From Faecalibacterium sp. UBA1762 (GTDB taxonomy: Bacteria > Bacillota > Clostridia > Oscillospirales > Ruminococcaceae), in assembly GCA_002314755.1 (NCBI GenBank), contig DCHC01000036.1, forward strand, positions 268 through 64,267: a stretch of 64,000 nt of DNA, written 5' to 3'. Numbering within the stretch: position 1 is the first letter of the stretch; each line of letters starts with the position of its first letter. A program made the position numbers and the translations under genes. Shown here piece after piece: positions 15,751 through 24,951 of this stretch. Under the pieces are notes generated by a model, which was not told the origin of the DNA, ran no database searches, and saw nothing but the letters and a program-made list of their open reading frames with translations.

Positions 15751-15854
15751 GCGGATGATTATAAAAAGAATATGGGTAGAGGGTGAAAGATGCGTTAATT
15801 TCATTTGAAAGGAATATGAACGGAGCAGCTTTTTTGGGGTATTTTTTCTTTTGT

Positions 15855-15958
15855 TGTCGGAATCGGCAGAAGTCTGTCAAAAAAACATCAATTCAGGATA
15901 TCAAAAGCCATCGGTAAAACACAAGTTGACATTCTTTTTCTTTTTAGAAAGGTATACT
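15855..15958 (+). promoter_or_regulatory. Spo0A-type promoter of spoIIE (21-bp spacer) with 0A-box-like sites
   Basis: TTGACA (15926-15931) and TATACT (15953-15958) are separated by 21 bases. B. subtilis spoIIE and spoIIG promoters share this overlong SigA spacing and need Spo0A-P. 0A-box-like heptamers (consensus TGTCGAA) occur at 15855 (TGTCGGA), 15875 (TGTCAAA) and, on the opposite strand, over the -35 (TGTCAAC). This strongly suggests sporulation control. Confidence 0.7.
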
Positions 15959-16023
15959 GACCGTAAGGGCGGCAGGCAACCTGTCTGCGGCCGGAAAATC
16001 CGAGAAAAAGGAAAGTGAATACA

Positions 16024-18504
16024 ATGGGACGAACAATGACCGCTGCAAAGCGGGGAATACAGAAACTTAAAAGAAGAATAGCTTCCGTATGGCCCCAAAA
16101 GAAACAGATAAAGAAGAATCTCCGGAAATTTTGGCGTAACCGCGGGGAAAAGCTGTTGCTAATTGTTATCTGGCTGGTATGTGGAATCGCGGCAGGCGCG
16201 ACGGTACTGCCCGGCAAACTGGCTCCGTTCGGGATCGCACTGTGTATCGGTGTCACACAGACCGCACTGATCCCTATAGGCATTGGCGTTGCAACGGGTA
16301 GTTTGATTGCGTTTTCCGGTTTGTGGGCGGTGCGTCAGACCCTGGCAGTCGGCTTAATATGTGTGATTCGTATTCTACTGGGAAAACAGTGCACAACCTG
16401 GGCGGGTATTGTCGGTGTGGTATTTTCCGGAATTCTATCGCAGCTGATGGCGGCCATGGGCGAGACCCAGGCGGGCCCGCTTTTTTGGGTGGCTCAGGGG
16501 TGCCTTGCTCTGGGCCTGGGGTGGTTTTTGCAGCAGGCAAATGCCTGCTGTCAGCTGGGGGAACTGTTTGGCTTGCAGCCGGAGCAGTCGGAATGCACCC
16601 CGCCGGAGTCACTGTGGGGAAAGGGGGTGTCCGGCCTGCCGGATCCGCTGATTGTGCTTTGCCTGCTTTCAGTATGGTTTACTGTGTGCTGCGTTGCAAC
16701 TTCTGTTCCGGCGTTGGTATTCGGCAGGCTGCGCAGCGGGTCAGAACATGCGGCAACCTCGGCTTACGGAGTTTCGGTTTTTGTAGGTATACAGGGGTTT
16801 GCTTCGTTGGTTCTTGGCACTTTTCACCGAGAGGAGCTATTGGGCATTTTATGGGCGGCGGGCATCCTGTCGGCGGTGACTGTAGGTAAAGGGTTATCGG
16901 TTCTGCCGGTGGTATTGTTGGCCTCATGGATTGCGACCCATCTGCCCTTGCAGCGGTTGGGTCAGGGAATAGTTTATTTTGCGGTGGGACTGTTGTCTTT
17001 TTTTGCGGTGGAGACTCCGGCGGAATTCGGACGAATCACATTGGCAAATGTCCTGGTGTTGAGCGTTTTTTGGAGTATAAGAACCCGGCAACTAATTCGG
17101 TGGGAGGATATTTTACTGCGACCCATGTGGATGACACAAACCAGGTTACAGCAGGACTCCCTTGACGGGCTGCAGCTATTGGCAGGCAGTCTGCAGGCGG
17201 TAGCAGCAGGCCTACAATATGCGGACAGAGGGACACAGGTAAGACAGAAAAGCCTGCCTGATCCGGTGGAGGAGGCCTGTGAACAGATTTGCGGTGGCTG
17301 TGTACAAAAGGCTGCCTGCTGGGGAAAACAGTATGATGAGACAATAGACGCTATGCAGTTCTGCCTGGATAGATGGCGAGAAAACTATCGGTTCGAATTT
17401 CCGGAATGGTTTTGCTGCACCAAAAAGGAAGCCCTGCGAACGGCGTTGCTGCGTGCAGAAAATATGAGGGTGCTGCGCAGGGCAGGGCAGATGGAAAACG
17501 GTCTGTTGTGCAACGCCGTCAGCAAACAGTATGCCGCCCTGGCGGAGGGCCTTGCGCAGTTCGGCAGAGAATGGCAGCCGGCAAAGCCGAATCCTGCACT
17601 GGAAAGCCGGGTCTGGGCAATGTGTGTTGGGTTAAAGCTTCCGGTCAGATCTGTGGAAGGATGGAGGCAGTCGGACGGCAGCCCGGAAATCACATTGCAG
17701 CTGAAAAAGGTCCGGATGGGCAAAGACCTGCCCGAGGCGTTGTGTCGCCAGCTTAGTCTGGTGTGCGGCTGTGAAATCGCCTGTCAGGTCAGACAACATA
17801 ACGGACTTCCCTTATTGCGATTTGTGTCGGAACCGCCCTATTACTGCAGGGTGGGCTGGGCACAAAAAGCTTTGCAGGAGGTGTGCGGTGACGTGGTAGA
17901 GCAATTGACCGGGGAAAAACAGGATACGCTGCTGTTGTGTGACGGTATGGGAACCGGCAGCAGAGCGGCAACCGATGCAAGGACGACGGCGCTGTTTATC
18001 ATCCGGCTTCTGCGGGCAGGTTTTTCGGCAGATGTGGCGGCGCGTATGGCGGAGGGAGTGTTTCTTGCAGGAAATCCCGGTGAACGGGGCAGCACCCTGG
18101 ATGCGGTGACCCTGCACAGGACTACCGGGCAGGCTGCTTTATACAAGGCAGGGGGATGCCCCAGCTTTTTGGTGCGTAGGGGCAGGGTACAGCAGCTGGG
18201 CTGTGGGGGAACCGGTCTGCCGCTGGGGGGCGGTACGCCTTTGCATGCTGGTGAGCTGACGGTACAGCTGCAGCCGGGAGACTGGCTATTTATGGTTACC
18301 GACGGCGTGATCAATTCCGGCACCCGGCGTCTGAACGCGGTGTTGACCAGACTTTCCGCCATGCTTCCGTCGGATGCCGACCCGCGGAAGACGGCTGAGG
18401 GATTGCTGCCCCTGGTGACACAGGATACCCCGGAGGATGACTGCACCCTTGTTGCAATAAAGATATGCTGCCGCCGTTCAGAGCAAAAGGCGGCTGCAGA
18501 ATGA
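16024..18504 (+). CDS. spoIIE: Stage II sporulation protein E, PP2C-type phosphatase
   Basis: SpoIIE dephosphorylates SpoIIAA and so activates SigF in the forespore, and also acts at the polar septum. The product is 826 residues from the ATG at 16024 (AAGGAAAG upstream; a GTG at 16015 is the alternative). A multi-pass membrane region spans about residues 40-330, a regulatory linker with clustered Cys follows, and the C-terminal PP2C domain has DGMGTG near 640 and VTDGV with a metal-binding Asp near 760. Length fits the family. Confidence 0.96.
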   Translation: MGRTMTAAKRGIQKLKRRIASVWPQKKQIKKNLRKFWRNRGEKLLLIVIWLVCGIAAGATVLPGKLAPFGIALCIGVTQTALIPIGIGVATGSLIAFSGLWAVRQTLAVGLICVIRILLGKQCTTWAGIVGVVFSGILSQLMAAMGETQAGPLFWVAQGCLALGLGWFLQQANACCQLGELFGLQPEQSECTPPESLWGKGVSGLPDPLIVLCLLSVWFTVCCVATSVPALVFGRLRSGSEHAATSAYGVSVFVGIQGFASLVLGTFHREELLGILWAAGILSAVTVGKGLSVLPVVLLASWIATHLPLQRLGQGIVYFAVGLLSFFAVETPAEFGRITLANVLVLSVFWSIRTRQLIRWEDILLRPMWMTQTRLQQDSLDGLQLLAGSLQAVAAGLQYADRGTQVRQKSLPDPVEEACEQICGGCVQKAACWGKQYDETIDAMQFCLDRWRENYRFEFPEWFCCTKKEALRTALLRAENMRVLRRAGQMENGLLCNAVSKQYAALAEGLAQFGREWQPAKPNPALESRVWAMCVGLKLPVRSVEGWRQSDGSPEITLQLKKVRMGKDLPEALCRQLSLVCGCEIACQVRQHNGLPLLRFVSEPPYYCRVGWAQKALQEVCGDVVEQLTGEKQDTLLLCDGMGTGSRAATDARTTALFIIRLLRAGFSADVAARMAEGVFLAGNPGERGSTLDAVTLHRTTGQAALYKAGGCPSFLVRRGRVQQLGCGGTGLPLGGGTPLHAGELTVQLQPGDWLFMVTDGVINSGTRRLNAVLTRLSAMLPSDADPRKTAEGLLPLVTQDTPEDDCTLVAIKICCRRSEQKAAAE

Positions 18505-18543
18505 ATCAGAACCGACAATAATCGGATAGGATTTTTCAATCTT

Positions 18544-18595
18544 CAAAGCTCTTTTTATGAACCGGTACAGGCAAAAAAGGAGCTTTGTTTTTTTG
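18544..18595 (+). terminator. Terminator of spoIIE
   Basis: CAAAGCTC (18544-18551) pairs with GAGCTTTG (18580-18587), with further T/A pairing inside the stem, and is followed by TTTTTTTG. Confidence 0.75.
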
Positions 18596-18628
18596 TATAT
18601 GAAATTTGGGGAAAAAGCAAAATAGTGC

Positions 18629-18657
18629 TTGCAAAAGACGGAGATTTTCGGTAATAT
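18629..18657 (+). promoter_or_regulatory. Promoter of rhaB-rhaA
   Basis: TTGCAA (18629-18634) and TAATAT (18652-18657) lie 17 bases apart. A 95-base leader follows before the rhaB start; no riboswitch-like structure is evident. Confidence 0.65.
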
Positions 18658-18752
18658 ATTAGTGTATAAAATGCCGTGGTATGCCGTATGGAAATACCCA
18701 GGCATAAAAGCAGAGAAAAGGCGGTTTGCCTTTTTGAAAGGAGACTGAAACA

Positions 18753-20153
18753 ATGAATTACTATTTGGCAGTAGACATCGGTGCTTCCAGCGGCCGCCAC
18801 ATCTTAAGCCATGTGGAAGACGGCAAGATGATCCTGGAAGAGGTCTACCGTTTTGAAAACGGTATTGCTGAGAAGAACGGCCATTCCTGCTGGGATCTGG
18901 AGCATCTGTACCAGAGCATTCTGGACGGTCTGAAGGCCTGTAAGGATCTGGGCAAAGCGCCTGTCAGCATGGGCATTGATACCTGGGGTGTGGACTTTGT
19001 GCTACTGGATGAGGCGGGCAAGGTCATCGGCGATACCGTCGCATACCGTGACGCCCGTACCAACGGCATGGATAAGGAAGTGGAGAAGACTCTGTCTTTT
19101 GAGGCTCTGTACGCCCGTGCAGGTATCCAGAAGGCTGCTTTCAACACCATTTACCAGTTTGCTGCACTGAAAAAAGAGCATCCCGAGTATTTGGAGAAGG
19201 CAAAACGTTTCTTAATGATTCCCGAGTATTTCAACTACCGTCTGACTGGTAACGCCATGAACGAGTACACCAACGCTTCCACCTCTTCTTTGCTGGATGC
19301 CCGCGCAAAGACCTGGGATAAGGAGCTGCTCAGGACGCTGGGGATTCCCACCGAGATTTTCGGCGAGTGCAAGATGCCCGGTACCGAGGTGGGCGATCTG
19401 ACCAAGGAAGTGCAGGAGTATGTAGGTTTCAACTGCAAGGTGTTGCTGCCCGCAACCCATGATACCGGTTCTGCCTATCTGGCTGTTCCCGCTCGCGACG
19501 ATAAGGCTGTCTATATCTCCAGCGGTACCTGGTCTTTGCTGGGTGTGGAGAATATGGAGCCCATTACCACCCCTGAGAGCTGCGCTGCCAACTTTACCAA
19601 CGAGGGCGGCTACAACTACCGCTTCCGTTTCCTGCGTAACATTATGGGCCTGTGGATGATCCAGTCCATTCGCCGCAATCTGGATAAGAAGTATTCCTTT
19701 GCCGAGCTGGAGCAGTTTGCAAAAGAGGCAAGTGACTTCACCAGTATTGTGGATGTGAATGATGACTGCTTCCTGAACCCGATCAACATGATTGACGCGG
19801 TGAAGGAGTACTGCCGTAAGTCCGGTCAGGCTGTGCCTGAGACTGTTGGTCAGGTCATGCAGTGTGTTTACATTTCTCTGGCCGACTGCTACGCCAAGTC
19901 CATCCAGGGCTTGGAGAAGATCACCGGCAAAAAGTACACCAGCATCAACATCGTTGGCGGCGGCAGCAAGGATGGCTATCTGAACATGCTGACTGCCAAG
20001 GCATCCGGTCTGACCGTATTTGCAGGCCCCACCGAGGGTACCGCACTGGGCAATCTGATGGTTCAGATGATGGCCTTCGGCGAGTACACCGACCTGGCTG
20101 CTGCCCGTGAGGCAATCAAGGTCAGCTTTGAAATCAAAGAAATCCGTGCGTAA
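18753..20153 (+). CDS. rhaB: Rhamnulokinase
   Basis: This 466-residue FGGY-family sugar kinase phosphorylates L-rhamnulose at O1. The N-terminal phosphate loop reads VDIGASSGRH, the substrate-binding segment is GIDTWGVDFVLLD, and the second domain has ATHDTGSAYLAVPA and YISSGTWSLLGVE, which are specific to RhaB rather than xylulo- or glycerol kinase. GAAAGGAG precedes the ATG. rhaA follows after 55 bases; neither the aldolase gene rhaD nor an AraC-type regulator is nearby. Confidence 0.96.
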   Translation: MNYYLAVDIGASSGRHILSHVEDGKMILEEVYRFENGIAEKNGHSCWDLEHLYQSILDGLKACKDLGKAPVSMGIDTWGVDFVLLDEAGKVIGDTVAYRDARTNGMDKEVEKTLSFEALYARAGIQKAAFNTIYQFAALKKEHPEYLEKAKRFLMIPEYFNYRLTGNAMNEYTNASTSSLLDARAKTWDKELLRTLGIPTEIFGECKMPGTEVGDLTKEVQEYVGFNCKVLLPATHDTGSAYLAVPARDDKAVYISSGTWSLLGVENMEPITTPESCAANFTNEGGYNYRFRFLRNIMGLWMIQSIRRNLDKKYSFAELEQFAKEASDFTSIVDVNDDCFLNPINMIDAVKEYCRKSGQAVPETVGQVMQCVYISLADCYAKSIQGLEKITGKKYTSINIVGGGSKDGYLNMLTAKASGLTVFAGPTEGTALGNLMVQMMAFGEYTDLAAAREAIKVSFEIKEIRA

Positions 20154-20208
20154 TCGCCGGTTTTCTGTATAAAACCTTTTAAAATATACAAAAAGGAGAA
20201 TTTCTACT

Positions 20209-21462
20209 ATGGATCGTTTTGAATCTGCAAAAGCCCGCTACGCTAAGCTGGGCGTAGACGTTGACGCTGCTCTGGCTGCCGTGGCTAACAAGCCCATAGG
20301 CATCCATTGCTGGCAGGGTGATGATATCGTTGGCTTTGAGACCCAGGTTGCCGGTGCAGGCAACGGCTTGATGGTCACCGGTAACTATCCCGGCCGCGCA
20401 CGTAACTTTGAAGAGCTGAAGGCCGACTTCAAAAAGGCTGCCAGCTTGATCCCCGGCAAAAAGCGCATTGCGCTGCATGCCTGCTACGCTGTCTTCAATG
20501 AGGAGAACGGCGGCTGGGTCGACCGTGACAAGCTGGAGTACAAGCACTTCGAGCCGTGGGTTAAGTTTGCAAAAGAGAACGGCTTTGGCATTGATTTCAA
20601 CCCCACCATCTTCAGCCATGCTATGATGAAGGACGGCCTGAGCCTGTCCAGCCCCGATGACAAGGTTCGTGAGTTCTGGGTCAACCATGCAATCGCCTGC
20701 CGTAAGATCGCTCATGAGATCGGTCTGGCACTGAACGACACCGTTGTTGACAATGTGTGGATTCCCGACGGCTTTAAGGATATTCCTGCCGACCGTATGG
20801 GCCCCCGTATGCGTCTGAAGGACAGTCTGGATAAGATCTTTGCTGTTCACTACGACAACGTGATCGATACCGTCGAGAGCAAGGTCTTTGCTGTCGGCGT
20901 TGAGAGCTACACCGTCGGTTCCAACGAGTTCTACATGAGCTACGCTGCTTCTCATCCCGGTGTTTACAACCTGCTGGACAACGGTCACTATCATCCCACC
21001 GAGGTTGTCTCTGATAAGATCCCCGCTCTGCTGTGCTTCTTTGACAAGATCCCCCTGCATGTCACCCGTGGCGTCCGTTGGGACTCTGACCATGTCGTTC
21101 TGTTTGAGGACGAGCTGAAGGAGACCATGAAGGAGATCGTCCGCAATGACGCAATGGACAAGGTTCTGATCGGTCTGGACTTCTTTGATGCCTCCATCAA
21201 CCGTATCGCTGCCTGGACCATCGGCGCTCGCAGCACCGAGAAGGCTCTGCTATTCGCTCTGCTGCAGCCCAATGCCCGTCTGAAGGCTCTGCAGGATGAG
21301 GCCAACTTCACCGAGAAGATGATGGTCATGGAAGAAGCCAAAACCATGCCTTTCTATGATGTCTGGGAGAAGTACTGCGAGATGCAGGGCGTCCCCGCTG
21401 ACGATGAAGAGTGGTTTGCTGAGATCAAGAAGTACGAGAAGGAAGTACTGATGGCTCGCTGA
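20209..21462 (+). CDS. rhaA: L-rhamnose isomerase
   Basis: The 417-residue TIM-barrel enzyme converts L-rhamnose to L-rhamnulose using Mn/Zn. Family segments include IGIHCWQGDDIVGFE at the start, the GIDFNPTIFSH strand and the metal-ligand region LLDNGHYHPTE near 265, then RGVRWDSDHVV. Length matches the family. It is the second gene of the pair and has AAAAGGAG upstream. A strong terminator follows, so the operon appears to contain only two genes. Confidence 0.97.
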   Translation: MDRFESAKARYAKLGVDVDAALAAVANKPIGIHCWQGDDIVGFETQVAGAGNGLMVTGNYPGRARNFEELKADFKKAASLIPGKKRIALHACYAVFNEENGGWVDRDKLEYKHFEPWVKFAKENGFGIDFNPTIFSHAMMKDGLSLSSPDDKVREFWVNHAIACRKIAHEIGLALNDTVVDNVWIPDGFKDIPADRMGPRMRLKDSLDKIFAVHYDNVIDTVESKVFAVGVESYTVGSNEFYMSYAASHPGVYNLLDNGHYHPTEVVSDKIPALLCFFDKIPLHVTRGVRWDSDHVVLFEDELKETMKEIVRNDAMDKVLIGLDFFDASINRIAAWTIGARSTEKALLFALLQPNARLKALQDEANFTEKMMVMEEAKTMPFYDVWEKYCEMQGVPADDEEWFAEIKKYEKEVLMAR

Positions 21463-21510
21463 TTCGCCGAAACACCTTTGTGGATTGCTTGAAATAACTG
21501 CCGAAAGCAG

Positions 21511-21546
21511 GGGTGCCGCACCTATTTTGGTGCGGCACCCTTTTTT
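21511..21546 (+). terminator. Terminator of rhaB-rhaA
   Basis: A perfect 12-bp stem GGGTGCCGCACC / GGTGCGGCACCC with loop TATTTT is followed by TTTTTT. Confidence 0.95.
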
Positions 21547-21647
21547 ACGTTGCTGCATAGGATGATGCAGGGAAAAAGCTCTGCCGATAGCCAGAGACAG
21601 AAGACAAGTGGGGTGTTTTCCCGTATATAACAAGAGGAGTGATGCAT

Positions 21648-24371
21648 ATGCCGACGGGTTGGATACGGGTACAGGCAGTCAGCGGAGGAATACTGTCGGT
21701 GCCAGGGGTGGATGTCGAGCTTCGCGATGGGCAAAACCAGCTGATTGCAGCTTTCGCAACGGATGAGAATGGAGACTCCGCCCCGGTTCGGGTGGAAACG
21801 CCACCCAGGGAACTATCCTTGCAGGAGCAAAATCAGCAGCTCCCCTACAGCGAGTACAATGTATACGCTCGGGCAGAGGGGTATCTGCCGGTAGAGATAC
21901 TGGGTGTGCAGGCCTTTGAAGGGCAGACTGGTTTGACCGTATTACAGATGGAGCCTACCGATTTGTTGGGAACGCCTCAGGCTCAGCCTCAGCAGGTAAA
22001 TATCCCGGAGCATCATCTGATTGACCCCATCGGTCAGCCGGCCTCGGTGGCGCCCACGGAGGAGTGTCCCGGCAGAATACTGAACCAGGTGGTGATACCG
22101 GAGTATATCACCGTCCATCTGGGTGCGCCGACCGAGTACGCGCAGAATGTGACAGTCACCTTTAAAAATTATATTAAGAATGTGGCAAGCAGTGAAATCT
22201 ACCCTACCTGGCCCGAACAGGCGCTGCGGGCAAATATTATCTGTCAGATCAGCCTTGCACTGAACCGTATCTACACGGAGTGGTATCTGAGCAAGGGGTA
22301 TAGCTACCAGATTACGAACTCCACCTCGTATGACCAGTATTTTGTCTATGGCAGAAATATTTTTGAAAATATATCCAATCTGGTGGACGAGTTGTTTTCA
22401 ACTTACGCCCGAAAATCCGGTTCGGTCAACCCATTTTATACGGAATACTGTGACGGAAACACGGTGTGGTGTGCCGGTTTGAAGCAGTGGGGTACGGTCA
22501 GTCTGGCAAATCAGGGGTATTCTGCCCTCCAAATATTGCGATATTATTACGGCAATGAGATCGAGCTGGTACGCAGCACGAATATTGCGGCAATTCCCCA
22601 AAGCTACCCGGGCAGTTCACTCTCCATTGGCAGTACCGGTCAGGCGGTGCGTACCATACAGCGGCAGCTGAACCGGATCGCACAAAACTACCCCTCCTTC
22701 GGCACATTGACGGTGGACGGGGTGTATGGCAGTGAAACCGCCAATGTCGTGCGCAATTTTCAGGGTCAGTTCAGCGTCAACCGAGACGGGATTGTAGGGT
22801 ATAACACCTGGTATGCCATCAATTATGTCTATGTAGCGGTCAAGCGTTTGGCAGAGCTTTCCGGGGAGGGTGAAGCCCCAAATCAGGACCCGGTAAGCAA
22901 TTCCACCGGCAGCTGGCCGGGGAATATTCTTTCCATCGGCAGTACTGGCAACGCTGTCAGCCGGGTACAGTATTGGTTGGATACCGTGCGAGGCTATATC
23001 AGCGGACTGCCGCTGCTGGCGGTGGATGGCATCTACGGCAGCAATACGGCTGCAGCAGTCCGCGTTTTTCAAACCTGGGCGGGTCTGACTGCGGACGGCG
23101 TGGTGGGACAAGCTACCTGGAACGCCCTGTACCGGGAATTTTCCTCCGTCATTTTGGAAGAGGACACCGAGCTTGGCTATGTCACCCAATATCCTGGAAC
23201 GGTACTGCGGGTGGGAAGCAGCGGACAGGCCGTACGCAGCGTGCAGTTTTGGCTGCGGATCATCAGTGGTCGATATGATATCCCCACGGTGGCGGTGGAC
23301 GGCAAGTACGGCACAGCTACTGCCACGGCGGTGCAGGTGTTTCAATCTCTGTTCGGTCTTTCGGCAGACGGCGCGGTAGGTAGTATCACCTGGAACAAGC
23401 TGCGCCAGATTTTTGTGACGGTGGCTCTGTCGCTGGTACAGGGGGCAAGCTATCCGGGTACCTATCCCGGTTATGCGCTGCGCCGGGGCAGTACGGGCAC
23501 TGCCGTGCGGGAGATGCAGTATTATCTGTATGTGCTCTCGCTATACTATCCGTCTATCCCGCCCGTCAGCTACGACGGCATTTTTGGCGCGGCGACCCAG
23601 CAGGCAGTGATCGCTTTTCAGACGCTGATTGGCCTGATAGCCGACGGGGTGGTAGGTTCAGCCACCTGGAGCGCCTTGTATGCAGCATATGTGCGCATTA
23701 TCACCGTAGAGGGCGCCTCCCGCAGCGGAGACAGCCCTGCTTTGACAGGAGAGCTGGAAGAGCAGAAGGAGGGCGAGGATGTGCTGCGGCTGCAGGAGTC
23801 GCTGCAGTTTATCAGTCAGTTTTATCAGACGGTGCAAAATCCCATCTCTCCCGAAGAGGTGTGGGTACAGCCGGTGATTCCGGAGCCGAACGATGCTTAT
23901 GACATTCCGGGGGAATACGGGGAATATACGGCCAATGCGGTGGCAAGCTTTCAGGCAACCTTTGGTCTGCCGGTGACCGGTCGGTTGGACGAGCAGACCC
24001 GAAAAGCGGTTATGGCCATTTTTGACGCTGCAAATGCGGAGGATATTTATGGAGAGCAGGACACGGTGATTGCCGGGGAGTATCCCGGAGTGGTGCTGGG
24101 CAAAGGCGCACACGGACCGCTGGTAAGCAATTTGCAGCAGCAGACAAACCGGACGGCGGCAGAGCTTTGCGGAGTCTCGTATGCTGCGCAGGACGGAGTA
24201 TTCCGGCTGCAGACGGAACACACGGTAAAGCAGGTACAGGATAGCAGTGGTCTGCCAGTCAGCGGCGCGGTCACCCGGGATACCTGGGCGGTTCTGCAGC
24301 ACTGTGCGAACCATGCGGAAACACAAAACTGCTCTGCCTGTTGCGTCCCGGCAGAAAAAGAGCGCAAGTAG
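21648..24371 (+). CDS. Large SpoIID-like protein with six peptidoglycan-binding repeats
   Basis: The 907-residue product starts at the ATG at 21648, eight bases after AGGAG. It has an N-terminal beta-type region (1-125), a SpoIID/LytB-like domain at about 130-310 (NYIKNVASSEIYPTWPEQAL), then PG_binding_1 repeats near 318, 422, 514, 605, 706 and 811. The first four share YPGxxLxxGSxGxxV and AVDGxYGxxTxxAV; the last two are more divergent. No signal peptide or membrane segment is visible. The SpoIID plus PG-binding architecture recalls clostridial cortex-lytic SleC, so a spore cortex role is plausible. It may be exported only on mother-cell lysis. Confidence 0.85.
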   Translation: MPTGWIRVQAVSGGILSVPGVDVELRDGQNQLIAAFATDENGDSAPVRVETPPRELSLQEQNQQLPYSEYNVYARAEGYLPVEILGVQAFEGQTGLTVLQMEPTDLLGTPQAQPQQVNIPEHHLIDPIGQPASVAPTEECPGRILNQVVIPEYITVHLGAPTEYAQNVTVTFKNYIKNVASSEIYPTWPEQALRANIICQISLALNRIYTEWYLSKGYSYQITNSTSYDQYFVYGRNIFENISNLVDELFSTYARKSGSVNPFYTEYCDGNTVWCAGLKQWGTVSLANQGYSALQILRYYYGNEIELVRSTNIAAIPQSYPGSSLSIGSTGQAVRTIQRQLNRIAQNYPSFGTLTVDGVYGSETANVVRNFQGQFSVNRDGIVGYNTWYAINYVYVAVKRLAELSGEGEAPNQDPVSNSTGSWPGNILSIGSTGNAVSRVQYWLDTVRGYISGLPLLAVDGIYGSNTAAAVRVFQTWAGLTADGVVGQATWNALYREFSSVILEEDTELGYVTQYPGTVLRVGSSGQAVRSVQFWLRIISGRYDIPTVAVDGKYGTATATAVQVFQSLFGLSADGAVGSITWNKLRQIFVTVALSLVQGASYPGTYPGYALRRGSTGTAVREMQYYLYVLSLYYPSIPPVSYDGIFGAATQQAVIAFQTLIGLIADGVVGSATWSALYAAYVRIITVEGASRSGDSPALTGELEEQKEGEDVLRLQESLQFISQFYQTVQNPISPEEVWVQPVIPEPNDAYDIPGEYGEYTANAVASFQATFGLPVTGRLDEQTRKAVMAIFDAANAEDIYGEQDTVIAGEYPGVVLGKGAHGPLVSNLQQQTNRTAAELCGVSYAAQDGVFRLQTEHTVKQVQDSSGLPVSGAVTRDTWAVLQHCANHAETQNCSACCVPAEKERK

Positions 24372-24389
24372 ACCGGGAAAGATTTTCCC

Positions 24390-24743
24390 TTAGGTATGAC
24401 CGGTTAGTCCAAAGCTGACCTGCAGAGCAGTGTCCACCTGTTGCTGCAGCTCAGGGGCGATGCAGCCGGTACATTCCCGCAGCCGACGTTTATCCAGGGT
24501 GCGTACCTGCTCCAGCAGAATCACGCTATCTCTGGTCAGACCGCACTGTCCGCCCTTGACGGGTATGTGGGTAGGCAGATTAGTCTTATCCTGCTTAGAG
24601 GTGATTGCAGCGGCAATGACGGTGGGGCTGTACCGGTTTCCTACATCGTTTTGCACGATAAGTACCGGTCGAATCCCGCCCTGCTCGCTGCCTACCACCG
24701 GACTGAGGTCGGCATAAAAAACTTCTCCCCGTTTGACATCCAT
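24390..24743 (-). CDS. MazF/PemK-type endoribonuclease toxin, solitary
   Basis: The 117-residue protein from the ATG at 24743 reads MDVKRGEVFYADLSPVVGSEQGG and continues RPVLIVQND, PTVIAAAITSK and DSVILLEQVRTLDKRRL, the NdoA/MazF fold that cleaves single-stranded mRNA. Upstream codons (to 24860) are open but the TTG start there lacks support. There is no room for a MazE/NdoAI gene between it and the acpS terminator, and alr is not nearby, so its antitoxin, if any, is elsewhere. Confidence 0.9.
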   Translation of the reverse strand: MDVKRGEVFYADLSPVVGSEQGGIRPVLIVQNDVGNRYSPTVIAAAITSKQDKTNLPTHIPVKGGQCGLTRDSVILLEQVRTLDKRRLRECTGCIAPELQQQVDTALQVSFGLTGHT

Positions 24744-24874
24744 ACTTTTTCCGTGACGGTCAGTCTGGTTTGGGCTGGCCGTTTCCTTTCCGGCAATGCT
24801 GCCTGTTTCGTTTAAAAAAAGTATGTGCGGCAGTTGGCGGTAATATGCAGTTTTTTTCAAATACAGATAAAGTT

Positions 24875-24911
24875 ACAAAAAAAGACCGCCTTTGAGCTTT
24901 TTCAAAGGCGG
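24875..24911 (-). terminator. Terminator of acpS
   Basis: A perfect 10-bp stem CCGCCTTTGA / TCAAAGGCGG (24886-24911) is followed on the minus strand by TCTTTTTTTG. It isolates acpS from the downstream mazF. On the plus strand it has only a weak T-run. Confidence 0.85.
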
Positions 24912-24951
24912 AAGCTTTTTGAAAGAGAGCACAAGAGCAAGCTCCGCCCGA

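Noticed and set aside
15517..15804. A 95-codon minus-strand frame within the structured RNA
   Set aside because: No ribosome binding site, its start lies upstream of the TATAAT, and the helices explain the sequence better.
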